This document shows, one piece after another, positions 16,069-25,288 of a stretch of 64,000 bases of DNA; the stretch's first letter is position 1, and each line of letters begins with the position of its first letter. Origin of the DNA: Halorientalis marina. Lineage in GTDB: Archaea; Halobacteriota; Halobacteria; Halobacteriales; Haloarculaceae. Where the stretch lies: assembly GCF_023028345.1 (NCBI RefSeq), contig NZ_CP095487.1:62001-126000 (forward strand). The letters are read 5' to 3'. Under the pieces are notes generated by a model that saw only the letters and a program-made list of their open reading frames with translations, was not told where the DNA came from and searched no databases. Both the position numbers and the translations under genes were made by a program.

Positions 16069-17088
16069 ATGGCAAAACGCCAGCGGGGAGAGCGAGCGGA
16101 GACCTCACCCGCGGACGCGACGGCCGACACGGGCGACCGGGAGCCACCAGCCCTCGCCGTCGAGGGGCTCACGAAGCGGTTCGGGAGCGGCGCGGACGCG
16201 ATCACCGCGGTCGACGACCTCTCGCTGACCGTCGAGCGGGGATCGGTGGTCGGCCTGCTCGGTCCCAACGGCGCGGGCAAGACGACGGCGATCAAGTGTA
16301 TCCTCGGGATGGTCCTGCCCGACGCCGGCCGCGTCCGCGTCCACGGCATCGACGTGGCCGACGACCCGCGGGCGGCCTACGCCCACGTCGACGCCATGCT
16401 CGAAGGCGCCCGCAACGACTACTGGCGACTCACCGTCCGCGAGAACCTCCGCTACTTCGCGACGATCAACGGCGTCGACCCCGACTCCATCGCCGCCCGC
16501 CACGAGCGCCTGCTGGAGCGGCTCGACCTCGCGGACCGCGCCGACGACCCCGTGCGCGACCTCTCGCGTGGAATGAAGGGCAAGGTGTCGCTCGCGTCGG
16601 TCCTCGCCGGCGGGGCCGACGTGGTCTTTCTCGACGAGCCGACGCTCGGCCTCGACGTCGAGGGGTCACGGACCCTCCGCGCCGAGTTGCGCCGCATCGT
16701 CACGGAGCGGGACCTGACGGTCGTGCTCTCCAGTCACGACATGGACACCATCGAGGCGGTCTGTGACCGCGTCGTGGTGATGAACGAGGGCCGGACCGTC
16801 GCCGACGACACCGTGGCGAACCTCCGGGCACGGCTCGCCGCCAGCGGCGTCCGCGTCGCGAGCCCCGATCTCACTGCCGACACCGTGGCCGCCCTCCGCG
16901 AGCGCTTCCCGCTCACCGCCGTCGAGCGCGGCCCCGAGACGACCACGGTCGAGGCCGCCGTCGAGGGCGAGACGCTGTACGCCTTCCTCGCCGCCTGCCG
17001 CGAGCGGGGCGTCCACGTCGAGTCGATCCACACCGTCGAACCGGCGCTCGAAGACGTGCTCGTGGAACTCACCGGAGGCGAGGGATGA
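16069..17088 (+). CDS. ABC transporter ATP-binding protein
   Basis: A 339-residue nucleotide-binding subunit. Walker A is GPNGAGKTTAIK (about residues 65-76), the Q-loop is near VDAMLEGARNDYW, the signature is LSRGMKGKVSLA (variant of LSGGQ with SRGM, common in ABC-2 exporters), Walker B is VVFLDEPTLGLD and the H-loop SSHDMD. About 100 C-terminal residues form the DrrA/NatA-type accessory region. It overlaps the permease gene by 4 bp (ATGA). The pair is an ABC-2 type exporter; the substrate cannot be told. Confidence 0.93.
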   Translation: MAKRQRGERAETSPADATADTGDREPPALAVEGLTKRFGSGADAITAVDDLSLTVERGSVVGLLGPNGAGKTTAIKCILGMVLPDAGRVRVHGIDVADDPRAAYAHVDAMLEGARNDYWRLTVRENLRYFATINGVDPDSIAARHERLLERLDLADRADDPVRDLSRGMKGKVSLASVLAGGADVVFLDEPTLGLDVEGSRTLRAELRRIVTERDLTVVLSSHDMDTIEAVCDRVVVMNEGRTVADDTVANLRARLAASGVRVASPDLTADTVAALRERFPLTAVERGPETTTVEAAVEGETLYAFLAACRERGVHVESIHTVEPALEDVLVELTGGEG

Positions 17089-17915
17089 GTCGGGAGCCCG
17101 CGGAGGCCGATTCCCTCGACGGAACCGCCGACGACCCGCGCCCGGCCGGCTTCGCGACGCTCGCGCGGGCCGTGCTCTACCGCGAGTACCTCATCTTCGT
17201 TCGCTACCCCGCGAACGCCATCGGTGGCATCGTCATCGCCCTGCTCCTGTTCGGGCTCCTCTTTTACGGCGGGCGCCTGCTGGCCGGGCAGGCGCTGACG
17301 GACTCCATCGACGGCATCGTCGTCGGCTACTTCCTGTGGACGCTCTCGGTGGGGGCGTACCAGGCCATCTCGAACGACGTGGGCAGCGAGGTGCAGTGGG
17401 GCACCCTCGAACGCCACGTCATCACGCCCTTCGGGTTCGCCCCGGTCGCGCTGCTGAAAGGCGTCGCCAAGGTCGTCCGGACCTTCCTCACCTCGACGGT
17501 CGTGCTGGTCGTCATGGTCCTGCTGACGGGGACGCCGATCGCCTTCGACGTGCTCACCGTCGTCCCCGTGGCCGTCCTGAGCATCGCCTCGGTGCTCGGG
17601 TTGGGCTTCGCCGCCGGCGGCGTCGCCGTCCTCTACAAGCGGATCGGTAACTGGCTGAACCTCATCCAGTTCGGGTTCGTCCCGCTCATCTCCGCGCCCG
17701 CCTTCGACCTCGGGTGGACGCGCCTGCTCCCGCTCGCACAGGGCAGTGCCCTCCTCCAGCGGGCGATGCTCGACGGGACCCGCCTCTGGCAGTTCCCCGC
17801 CGTCGACCTGGCGCTACTCGTCGGCACCGCCGTCGGCTACCTGCTCGCCGGCTACCTCGTCTTCCGGGCGGCGACGAACCGCGCCCGCCGGCTGGGTGTG
17901 CTCGGCGACTACTGA
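17085..17915 (+). CDS. ABC-2 type transporter permease
   Basis: A 276-residue membrane protein with six predicted helices. The first follows a soluble N-terminal 30 residues (VLYREYLIFVRYPANAIGGIV), and the typical ABC-2 patterns are present (SVGAYQAISNDVGSEVQWGTLERHVITPF and FVPLISAPAFDLGW). It is translationally coupled to the ATPase gene. Such exporters move drugs, lipids or polysaccharides; no linked gene shows which. Confidence 0.9.
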   Translation: MSREPAEADSLDGTADDPRPAGFATLARAVLYREYLIFVRYPANAIGGIVIALLLFGLLFYGGRLLAGQALTDSIDGIVVGYFLWTLSVGAYQAISNDVGSEVQWGTLERHVITPFGFAPVALLKGVAKVVRTFLTSTVVLVVMVLLTGTPIAFDVLTVVPVAVLSIASVLGLGFAAGGVAVLYKRIGNWLNLIQFGFVPLISAPAFDLGWTRLLPLAQGSALLQRAMLDGTRLWQFPAVDLALLVGTAVGYLLAGYLVFRAATNRARRLGVLGDY

Positions 17916-17955
17916 CCCCGGACGGTTTTGGTCCGTCGGCCCGCCCACACCCGGT

Positions 17956-18729
17956 ATGGGAGACCGACTCGAAGACCGTGTCGCCGTCGTCACCGGCGGC
18001 GCGAGCGGTAACGGCCGCGCGATCTGTCGGACCTTCGCCGACCGCGGCGCGAGCGTCGTCGTCGCCGACCTGCGGGAGACGCCGCGACAGGGCGGCACGC
18101 CGACCCACGAACTGATCGAAGCCGACGGCGGCGAGGCCACGTTCGTCGAGTGTGACGTGTCCGACCGCGCCGACCTCGAATCGGCCGTCGACGCGGCCGA
18201 GGCGTTCGGCGGCGTCGACAGCATGGTCAACAACGCCGGCATCTTCCGGGGCGAGGAGTTCCTCGACGTGACCGAGGCCGACCTCCAGGCGTTCCTCGAC
18301 GTGAACGTCAAGGGCGTATTTTTCGGCGCACAGGTCGCCGCCGAACGGATGCTCGAAAACGACGGCGGCAGCATCGTCAACATGTCCTCCATCGGCGCGG
18401 TTCGGGCGCTCGGCACCTACCCCTCCTACGACCTCACGAAGGGCGCGGTGACCTCGCTGACCTACTCGCTCGCCGACCGCTTCGGCGGCGAAGGCGTCCG
18501 CGTCAACGCCGTCATGCCCGGCATCGTCGGGACGGCGATGACCGAGGAGGACGTGCCCATCGTCGGCACCGAACAGGGCGACCGCTACGCGAAGTCCTCG
18601 ATTCCCATGGCGCGGTTCGGCGAGCCCGACGAGGTCGCCGACGCGGTGTGCTTTCTCGCCTCCGAGGAGGCGTCCTACGTCAACGGCGAGACGCTGGTGG
18701 TCGACGGCGGCGTGACGCACACGGGCTGA
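17956..18729 (+). CDS. Short-chain dehydrogenase/reductase
   Basis: A 257-residue classical SDR. The cofactor motif GGASGNGRAI is at the usual N-terminal place, NNAG follows, and the catalytic set is Ser in NMSSIGAV and YDLTK (Tyr/Lys). VVVADLRE with Asp after beta-2 favours NAD(H). The C-terminal LASEEASYVNGETLVVDGGVT is characteristic of FabG-like members. Substrate unknown. The next two genes (MBL hydrolase and enoyl-CoA hydratase) run in the opposite direction, so a shared pathway is not implied by an operon. Confidence 0.9.
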   Translation: MGDRLEDRVAVVTGGASGNGRAICRTFADRGASVVVADLRETPRQGGTPTHELIEADGGEATFVECDVSDRADLESAVDAAEAFGGVDSMVNNAGIFRGEEFLDVTEADLQAFLDVNVKGVFFGAQVAAERMLENDGGSIVNMSSIGAVRALGTYPSYDLTKGAVTSLTYSLADRFGGEGVRVNAVMPGIVGTAMTEEDVPIVGTEQGDRYAKSSIPMARFGEPDEVADAVCFLASEEASYVNGETLVVDGGVTHTG

Positions 18730-18778
18730 GTCGGGTGAGCGCCGCCCCGTCTGCCGGGGACTGTCGGCACCGGGCGGT

Positions 18779-19672
18779 TCACAACCGCCCGTGGTACTTC
18801 AGGTAGCCGTCGGTGACGAGACTGGTGTAGAACTCCTCGACGACGGGGTCGTACGGCGGCGAGACGGCCATCAGTTCCTCGCGGACCCGTGCCTTGGTCT
18901 CGGCGACCGACCCGGTCTCGTCGTGGAGTTCGCGGATGCGCTCGTCGTAGCGGTGGAGTTCGCGCTCGGCGTTCTCGAACACCGCGCCGGGGTCGCCGGG
19001 CCACGCGCCGAAGTGCGGGAACAGGACGTGTTCGGGGTCGAACTCGCGCAGGCGGGCGATAGCGTCCTCGATGAGTCCGACGTCGAAGTTCGGGAGCGTC
19101 GAGGGCGGGAAGAAGTTGTCCGCGCGTTCGAGGTAGCCGCCGAGACACTCGGCGGCGAACAGCAGGTCCCGCTCGGCGTTCCAGATCGCGAAGTGGTCCG
19201 GGGAGTGGCCCGGCGCGTGGATCAGTTCGAGCGTGTTCGCGCCGATATCGAGCGTGGTGCCGTCACCCGGGACCTCGACGATACGGTCCTCGGGCACCGG
19301 GTCCTGTTCGCCCATCGCCGCGAACTGTTCGCCCATCGCCTCGCGGCTGCTCGCGATCAGGTCCGCGGGGTCGGCGAGGTGGGGCGCGGTCATCTCGTGG
19401 ATGTGGACGTCGGCGTCGGGCGCGGCGTCCAGCACCGCGCTCGCCGCGCCGGCGTGGTCGACGTGGACGTGCGAGCAGACGACGTGCTGGAGGTCCGCGG
19501 GGTCGACGCCACACTCGCGGACGCCGTCGAGGACCGTCCCCGCGCCGGCGGCGTGGCCGGGGTCGACCAGCGTCGGCTCGTCGTCGTCGAACAGATAGGC
19601 CGAGAGAAAGCCCGAGTCGAACAGTTCGGCGTCGATGCCGTGGACGCCGTCGGTGACCTGGAAGGTGGTCAT
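18779..19672 (-). CDS. MBL-fold metallo-hydrolase
   Basis: A 297-residue metallo-beta-lactamase fold protein. Metal ligands: HVHVDHAG (HxHxDH), His of HAPGHSPDH and the final His of LFPHFGAW. The bridging Asp usually in FxGD is replaced by Glu in LLFAAECLGG, which is unusual. The length and C-terminal helical extension resemble hydroxyacylglutathione-hydrolase/lactonase-like groups. Substrate unknown. It precedes the enoyl-CoA hydratase gene's end by 51 bp on the same strand. Confidence 0.88.
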   Translation of the reverse strand: MTTFQVTDGVHGIDAELFDSGFLSAYLFDDDEPTLVDPGHAAGAGTVLDGVRECGVDPADLQHVVCSHVHVDHAGAASAVLDAAPDADVHIHEMTAPHLADPADLIASSREAMGEQFAAMGEQDPVPEDRIVEVPGDGTTLDIGANTLELIHAPGHSPDHFAIWNAERDLLFAAECLGGYLERADNFFPPSTLPNFDVGLIEDAIARLREFDPEHVLFPHFGAWPGDPGAVFENAERELHRYDERIRELHDETGSVAETKARVREELMAVSPPYDPVVEEFYTSLVTDGYLKYHGRL

Positions 19673-19723
19673 GTGCGCCCCCTTGGCAAGCCGGCGGCAA
19701 ATCGGTTCGGGTCCCTTCGTCGC

Positions 19724-20488
19724 TCACTCCGCGTAATCCGGGTCGCGGTCCTCGAGGAACGCCTCGGCCCCCTCGCGGGCGTCGGGACCGGCGAAGAGGT
19801 AGCCCAGGCCGGTCCGCATCCCGACGCGCTCGGCCGGCGACCCGAGGCCGGCGTTCAGCCACGCCTTGGTCGTCGCAGTGGCCGCGGGCGAGGCGCGCTC
19901 GAACGCCGAGACGACCTCGGCGACGGCCTCGTCGAGGTCGCTCGCGGGGACGGCACGGGCGAACAGGCCCCAGTCGGCGGCCGTGGCGCCGTCGATCTCC
20001 CGGCCGGTGAGCGCGAGGTCCGCGGCCCGCTGTTTGCCGACGGCGGCCGTGAGTCGCTTGGCGGCGTACAGCGGCATCGCACCGATCTCCGTCTCGGGGA
20101 GCGCGAACGCCGCGCCCTCGGGGACGACCGTCACGTCGGCCGCGAGCAGGAGCTCGAACCCCCCGCCGTAGGCCGACCCGTTCGCGCGGCCGACGACGGG
20201 CACTCGCGACCGCTCGATGGCCTCGAAGCAGTCCGAGAGCGTGTCGACGAGCGCCCGCACGTCGCGTTCGTCCTCGATGTCGGCGAGGGCGCCGATGTCG
20301 TCGCCGGCACAGAACAGGTCGCCCGCGCCCGTGAGGACGAGCGCGCGGGCGTCGTCGGCCGCGGCCCGGCCGACGGCGTCCGTGACTGCCCGCCACATCG
20401 GCAGGGTCATCGCGTTGTACTTCTCGGGCCGGTCGAGCCGGACCGTGGCGATGCCGGACTCGACGGTGTAGGTGACGGCGTCCGTCAT
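19724..20488 (-). CDS. Enoyl-CoA hydratase/isomerase family protein
   Basis: A 254-residue crotonase. The oxyanion-hole segments are FCAGDDIGAL and GSAYGGGFELLLAAD. The first catalytic Glu lies in GGGFEL and the second region reads LPETEIGAMP. The ATG before TDAVTYTVE was chosen; upstream codons lack coding character. The reaction is likely hydration or isomerisation of acyl-CoA in fatty or amino acid breakdown; specificity is not readable. Confidence 0.88.
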   Translation of the reverse strand: MTDAVTYTVESGIATVRLDRPEKYNAMTLPMWRAVTDAVGRAAADDARALVLTGAGDLFCAGDDIGALADIEDERDVRALVDTLSDCFEAIERSRVPVVGRANGSAYGGGFELLLAADVTVVPEGAAFALPETEIGAMPLYAAKRLTAAVGKQRAADLALTGREIDGATAADWGLFARAVPASDLDEAVAEVVSAFERASPAATATTKAWLNAGLGSPAERVGMRTGLGYLFAGPDAREGAEAFLEDRDPDYAE

Positions 20489-20618
20489 GCCGGTACCGGT
20501 CGCTCGCCACGTGGAAAAGCGCTCGGGCGTCGCCGCCCGTACCGTCGGCCCGATCCCCCGCAGTTCGATAAAACGAGTGCTACGTCTGCCCGTCCCGTCG
20601 TTCACGTGCCAGCGTCGG

Positions 20619-20951
20619 TCACTGGGTGGCTGCGATGTTCTCGCCGTCTTCGGTCGAGGCCGTCGACGTCTCGCCGTCGAGTTTGTCGTCCTCCCAGTCG
20701 CGACGCCGGTCGATCAGGTCGCGGCCGGCGTCGGTCAGCCGGTACGCGTTGGTCCGGTCGTCCAGGGCCTCCTTCTGGAGATAGTCCTCCTCGACGAGTT
20801 CGTCGAGATTGGGGTAGAGACGGCCGTGGTTCACGTCCGATCCGTAGTACGATTCCAGTTCCCGCTTGATGCCCAGGCCGTACGGTCGGTCGAGATCCGC
20901 GATGACGTACAGCAGGTCTCGCTGAAACGCAGTGAGTTCTTGCATGCCCAT
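20619..20951 (-). CDS. PadR-family transcriptional regulator
   Basis: A 110-residue regulator: winged helix-turn-helix with ELTAFQRDLLYVIADLDRPYGLGIKREL, GRLYPNLDELVEEDYLQKEAL (wing region) and AYRLTDAGRDLIDRRRDW. Two ATG codons 6 bp apart are possible (20951 and 20945). The TATA-like ACATATGTAC about 25 bp upstream gives a leaderless transcript. The tail is acidic and polar. Many haloarchaeal PadR proteins autoregulate; the palindrome at 20971 overlaps the TATA box, consistent with this. Confidence 0.85.
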   Translation of the reverse strand: MGMQELTAFQRDLLYVIADLDRPYGLGIKRELESYYGSDVNHGRLYPNLDELVEEDYLQKEALDDRTNAYRLTDAGRDLIDRRRDWEDDKLDGETSTASTEDGENIAATQ

Positions 20952-20970
20952 TGGACCTTCCAGCTAGACG

Positions 20971-20982
20971 GTACATATGTGC
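20971..20982 (-). promoter_or_regulatory. TATA box and palindrome of the padR-like gene
   Basis: GTACATATGTGC is nearly self-complementary (10 of 12 positions pair) and coincides with the expected TATA position of the PadR-like gene. Self-repression by occlusion of TBP is a plausible inference. Confidence 0.4.
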
Positions 20983-21119
20983 TTGCTACAAATCGAGAAG
21001 TGAGTTACACCGATGTCACCCGATTTCCGGTGGGTAATGAGAGTTATCAACACACACGGTTGTCGTCGTACCGACATAGCACGGTCGCCGCCGCGGGCGG
21101 GCCGGTGTCCCCTGTCCGG

Positions 21120-22163
21120 TCAGGGTTTGACGAGGACTTTCAGCGCCTCGCGGTCGGCCATCGCCTGGTAGCCGTCGGGGACGCCGTCGAGGTCCACTTC
21201 CATGTCGAAGACCGGCGACGGGTCGAGCGTCCCGCCGAGCACGTCGGCGAGCAGGTCGTCGGCGTAGGCCCGGACCGGCGCGATGCCGCCCCTGAGGGCG
21301 ATGTTGTCCCCGAAAAACTCGTACAGCTCCAGGCCCGCCTCGTCGACGCCGTGGGGGACGCCGACGTACCCCACCGTGCCGCCGGGCCGGCAGATCTCGA
21401 CCGCCTGCCGCATGGACGAGGCCGCACCGACGCATTCGAGGACGTGGTCGACGCCGCCGTCGGTGGCCTCGCGGACGCGCTCGACCGTATCGACGTCGTC
21501 CTCTCCGAGGACCGTGTCGGTCGCACCCAGGTCGGCGGCCAGGTCCAGGCGGCCGGCGTGGTGGCCGACGGCGACGATCCGCCGCGCCCCCAGGCGACGG
21601 GCCGCGAGGACGCCACAGAGGCCCACGGCACCGTCGCCGATGACGACGCACTCGCCGCCGGCCTCGACGCCCGCGCTGACCGCCGCGTGGTGGCCGGTCC
21701 CCATCACGTCCGTCAGGGGCAGGACGGATTCGAGAACGTCCCCGTCGTCGGCGTAGCGGTCGGGGACGCGCACGAGCGTCCCGTCGGCGTGGGGCGCGCG
21801 GACGAACTCCCCCTGGGCGCCGCCGTTCGCGCCGCTCCAGGCGTCGCCGTTCACACAGGAGGTGTGCAGACCCTTGCGGCAGAACTCGCACTCGCCACAG
21901 GAGATCACGAAGGGCGCGAACACGCGGTCGCCGGGCCGGACGCTGGTCACGTCCTCGCCGACCTCCTCGACGATTCCCATCGGTTCGTGGCCGACGCGGG
22001 ACCCGTCTTCGCGGTCGGTGTCGCCGTTGTAGAACCACAGGTCCGAGCCACAGACGGCGGTGTGGGTGACCCGGATCAGGGCGTCGCCCGGGTCCTCGAT
22101 CTCCGGTTTCGGGACCTCCTCGATACGTACGTCGCCGGGGCCGTGAAAGACTGCTGCGCGCAT
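21120..22163 (-). CDS. Zinc-dependent alcohol dehydrogenase (MDR family)
   Basis: A 347-residue medium-chain dehydrogenase. The catalytic zinc ligands are Cys in HTAVCGSDLW, His in GHEPMG and later Cys/Asp; the structural zinc site is CGECEFCRKGLHTSC. The nucleotide motif is GDGAVGLCGV, and ARRIVAVGHHAGR follows beta-2 without an acidic residue, which favours NADP. The ATG before RAAVFHGPG fits homologues. Substrate unknown; IIPLT-like VLPLTDVMGTGHHA is typical of glutathione-independent or threonine-type members. Confidence 0.9.
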   Translation of the reverse strand: MRAAVFHGPGDVRIEEVPKPEIEDPGDALIRVTHTAVCGSDLWFYNGDTDREDGSRVGHEPMGIVEEVGEDVTSVRPGDRVFAPFVISCGECEFCRKGLHTSCVNGDAWSGANGGAQGEFVRAPHADGTLVRVPDRYADDGDVLESVLPLTDVMGTGHHAAVSAGVEAGGECVVIGDGAVGLCGVLAARRLGARRIVAVGHHAGRLDLAADLGATDTVLGEDDVDTVERVREATDGGVDHVLECVGAASSMRQAVEICRPGGTVGYVGVPHGVDEAGLELYEFFGDNIALRGGIAPVRAYADDLLADVLGGTLDPSPVFDMEVDLDGVPDGYQAMADREALKVLVKP

Positions 22164-22259
22164 ACACCTCTCGACGGGCGCTCGGTGCAAAAACCCCCCC
22201 GTTGGCCCGGGCCGACGGAGGGGCGCCGGGGCTTTGCCCCTCGACCGCGTACCGTGGGC

Positions 22260-22598
22260 ATGGAGACGCTCGTCACCGAGCACGACGGCCGCCTGCTCGC
22301 CCGCGTCGAGGCACCGGACCGGGTGTTCGAGGTGTCCCTGGACGCGGTGGAAGCGACCGACGTGACCCTCCGGCTGTACCGCGACGAGACGCAGGTCGGG
22401 AGCATCTACAACGACCACGGCACCGAAAAGACGATGGCCCGGCTGACGGTGCCCGGCGAGAGCGACTTCATCGGCGTCGAGGTGCCAAAGGCCTTCGTCG
22501 CCGAGTTGCTCGACGCCGCCGAAGAGGCGGGCCGTGTGCGGAACCCGACCGACGCCGACGGGTACCGACTGCGGATGCTCCGGGACACGGGGGACTGA
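22260..22598 (+). CDS. Conserved haloarchaeal protein of unknown function
   Basis: A 112-residue acidic soluble protein without signal or membrane segment. It reads as beta-rich in its first two thirds (LLARVEAPDRVFEVSLDAVEA, VTLRLYRDETQVGSIYND) and ends with a helix (AFVAELLDAAEEAGRV). The ATG follows GTGGGC. I do not recognise the family. It lies between the alcohol dehydrogenase and P450 genes with no sign of an operon. Confidence 0.65.
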   Translation: METLVTEHDGRLLARVEAPDRVFEVSLDAVEATDVTLRLYRDETQVGSIYNDHGTEKTMARLTVPGESDFIGVEVPKAFVAELLDAAEEAGRVRNPTDADGYRLRMLRDTGD

Positions 22599-22679
22599 GC
22601 GGGACGACGGCCCTCGACGCCGCGCGGCGGGGCCGCCGCGAGCCGAACTATCATACGAGTGCAGTCCCTAGCTGTGGTG

Positions 22680-24041
22680 ATGTCGCAGACCCCACCAGGT
22701 CCGAAGGGCCGACCCGTCTTCGGGAGCAGCCGGCAGTACGCGCGCGACCCGTTCGGGTTCGTCACCGCGCTGGAACAGTCCTACGGCGACGTGGCCCGAT
22801 TCGACATGGGGCCGCTGAACACCTACATGGTGACGAACCCCGCCGACATCGAGCGGGTTCTCGTCTCCGAATCCGACGACTTCGTCAAACCGGAGTTCCA
22901 GGACGACGCGCTCGGCGACCTGCTCGGCGAGGGGTTGCTGCTCAGCGAGGGCGACACCTGGCAGAAACAGCGCGACCTCGCCACTCCGGCGTTCAACATG
23001 AACCGCCTCTCGGGGATGGCCGACCGCATCGTCGACCACACCGAGTCGCTGCTCTCGGAGTGGGCGGACGGCGACGAACTCGACGTCGAGCAGGAGATGA
23101 CGGAGGTCACCATCGACGTCATCTGTGACCTGATGATGGGCACACAGCTGTCCGACGAGCGGCTCGACCACGTCCAGACGCAACTGGAGCCCATCGGCCG
23201 CCGGTTCGAGCCGGATCCCATCCGCTTTGCCGCCCCCGAGTGGGTCCCGCTACCCGGCGACGACGAGTACCAGTCCGCGGTCGAGGAACTGGACGACGTG
23301 ATCGCGGAGATCGTCGACCGCCGCCGCCAGGAGATCGACACGGGCGACGACGACGGCCCGATGGACTTCCTCTCCATCCTCCTGCGGGCCCGCGCCGACG
23401 GCGAGCAGACCAACCGCCAGCTGCGCGACGAGATGATGACGATGCTGCTTGCCGGCCACGATACGACGGCGCTGACGATGACCTACACCTGGTATCTCCT
23501 CTCCCAGCATCCCGAGGCCGAGCGGCGCGTCCACGCCGAACTCGACGAGCTACTCGACGGCGACGCGCCGACGATGGCCGACGTGCGCGAGATGGAGTAC
23601 ACCGAGTGGGTCGTCAACGAGGCCATGCGTCTGTACCCGCCGGTCTACACCATCTTCCGGACGCCCGAACGGGACTTCGAGGTCGGCGGCTACACCATCC
23701 CGGAGGGCGCGACGATCATGCTCCCCCAGTACGCCGTGCACCGCTCGGACCGCTACTGGGACGACCCCGACACCTTCGACCCCGAGCGCTGGAAACCCGA
23801 ACGCTCCCAGGACCGCCCCCGCTTCGCCTACTTCCCCTTCGGCGGCGGCCCGCGCCACTGCATCGGCAAACACCTCGCCCTGCTCGAAGCGCGGCTCATC
23901 CTCGCGACGACCGCCAGCCGGTATCGTCTTTCCTACGAAGGCGATGGACCGCTGGAGCTCATGCCGACCCTCACCGCCCACCCGCGGGACGGGATGCCGA
24001 TGCGCGTCGAGAAACGCGCCGACGCCCCCGCCTGGGACTGA
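22680..24041 (+). CDS. Cytochrome P450
   Basis: A 453-residue P450. The I-helix motif AGHDTT is at 258-263, the K-helix ExxR is EAMR at 314-317, PERW is at 368-371, and the haem loop FGGGPRHCIG has the axial Cys394. The ATG before SQTPPGPKG is preferred since the proline-rich PPGPKGRP is the standard N-terminal hinge and no membrane anchor precedes it, so the enzyme is soluble. It resembles the CYP174/CYP102-like haloarchaeal P450 group. Redox partners may be the ferredoxins; substrate unknown. Confidence 0.93.
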   Translation: MSQTPPGPKGRPVFGSSRQYARDPFGFVTALEQSYGDVARFDMGPLNTYMVTNPADIERVLVSESDDFVKPEFQDDALGDLLGEGLLLSEGDTWQKQRDLATPAFNMNRLSGMADRIVDHTESLLSEWADGDELDVEQEMTEVTIDVICDLMMGTQLSDERLDHVQTQLEPIGRRFEPDPIRFAAPEWVPLPGDDEYQSAVEELDDVIAEIVDRRRQEIDTGDDDGPMDFLSILLRARADGEQTNRQLRDEMMTMLLAGHDTTALTMTYTWYLLSQHPEAERRVHAELDELLDGDAPTMADVREMEYTEWVVNEAMRLYPPVYTIFRTPERDFEVGGYTIPEGATIMLPQYAVHRSDRYWDDPDTFDPERWKPERSQDRPRFAYFPFGGGPRHCIGKHLALLEARLILATTASRYRLSYEGDGPLELMPTLTAHPRDGMPMRVEKRADAPAWD

Positions 24042-24095
24042 CGCTGCGACGCCGGCGGACACAACCCACTTCAGCGCCCGTCACGTTCGGGACGT

Positions 24096-24647
24096 ATGAG
24101 CGACGAGGGCGCGGGGGACCGCACGGCGGACGAAGCCGCGGGAGACCGCGACGCCGACGAAGGGGCGAGGGACGTGGACGCGGACACGGACGACATCGCG
24201 GCGTTCGTCGACTACTGCCGCCTTCAGGCCCGGCTCTGCTCCGGGAAGGCCGAGACGCTCCGGGAGGAGGTCGCGGACCTGCTCGACGAACTCGACTCGG
24301 ACCTCGCGGCCCTCCGGGACCGTGTCGTCGAGCCCGATTCGACCGACGGGACGACCGCGCCGCCGGAGCCCGGCGCCGAGAGCATCGAGACGGATGAGCT
24401 GGTCGACGCCGAGTCGGAAGTCGAGGAGAAGCAGGCGCTCGTCGAGGCGAAACAGGCCCGACTGACGGCGTACCAGGACCTCGCCGAGGGGTACGTCGAC
24501 CTCGCGACCGACCTGCAGGAGGCGGTCGAGGACGACGCGACGGCCGTCGAGCGCATCGTCGAGTTCGAGGTCGACCGGGACGCGCCGGCCTACTTCCCCG
24601 ACCGCGAGACGCTCGCCGAGACCGCCGCGAAGTCGAACGAGCAGTAA
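24096..24647 (+). CDS. Acidic coiled-coil protein
   Basis: A 183-residue very acidic protein. The first 35 residues are low-complexity Asp/Ala/Glu/Gly. Two helical stretches follow (about 38-75 and 108-150) with heptad character such as AFVDYCRLQARLCSGKAETL and VEEKQALVEAKQARLTAYQ. The C-terminal part contains AVERIVEFEVDRDAPAYFPDR. No enzyme motif. Function unknown; it could be a structural or scaffold protein. Confidence 0.6.
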   Translation: MSDEGAGDRTADEAAGDRDADEGARDVDADTDDIAAFVDYCRLQARLCSGKAETLREEVADLLDELDSDLAALRDRVVEPDSTDGTTAPPEPGAESIETDELVDAESEVEEKQALVEAKQARLTAYQDLAEGYVDLATDLQEAVEDDATAVERIVEFEVDRDAPAYFPDRETLAETAAKSNEQ

Positions 24648-24868
24648 CTATCCTTCGAAGGCATCGACCCCCGCGGGGCCACGTCTTCGTCTTCCTCGAC
24701 GGCGCCGCCCGGTCCTCGGCCGCCGCAACGAGGCCCTTCCCCGTGCCCAGTGAGTCCACACCTCATGGACGGGCACACCCGGCTTGGTCGTTGGCCCCGT
24801 AGTTATTTCACCCCGCCGCCCGTCGGCTGTGGGCATCGGTACCAGTCGTGGTACCTACCCCCCAACAC

Positions 24869-25288
24869 ATGACAGAACTCGCCAGCGACGATTTCTGGGC
24901 GGAGTATCAGCTCATCGTCAACGAGGACGACGAAATGCGACTGCACGGCCGCGACGACTTCGACGAGAACTTCATGCTCGGCATCGGGCAGGAACGGTTC
25001 TTCGTCGAGGTGCAGAACGGCCGCATCGAGGACGTGCGCTCGCCGCCGGGCTTCGACGACGCCTGGGACTTCGGCGTTCTCGGGCCGCGTGAGGCCTGGG
25101 AACAGTTCACCGAGGAGGTGCCACCGCCACACCACAACGACATCGTGGCCTCGGTCTATCGGTCGGCCGTCCGGCAGGAGGAGGGCTACTTCCAGCTCGT
25201 GGGCAACTACAAGACCGTGTTCCAGAACTTCCGGTCGGTCCAGCGCGCGCTGAATCTCATGCGGGAAGTCCCCACGGGGGAAGCATGA
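24869..25288 (+). CDS. Conserved haloarchaeal protein, possibly SCP2-like
   Basis: A 139-residue soluble protein. The order of a beta-sheet part (FMLGIGQERFFVEVQNGRI) and a later FRSVQRALNLMRE helix vaguely recalls sterol-carrier-protein-2 domains, where a hydrophobic ligand is bound; this is a weak inference. It overlaps the hydrolase gene downstream by 4 bp, so the two are coupled, and a substrate-binding or chaperone role beside the hydrolase is likely. Start: ATG before TELASDDF. Confidence 0.55.
   Translation: MTELASDDFWAEYQLIVNEDDEMRLHGRDDFDENFMLGIGQERFFVEVQNGRIEDVRSPPGFDDAWDFGVLGPREAWEQFTEEVPPPHHNDIVASVYRSAVRQEEGYFQLVGNYKTVFQNFRSVQRALNLMREVPTGEA

Noticed and set aside
24648..24868. 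Possible small gene between the coiled-coil gene and the gene at 24869
   Set aside because: One minus frame has a good third-base bias, but no convincing start, conservation signal or known product is seen.
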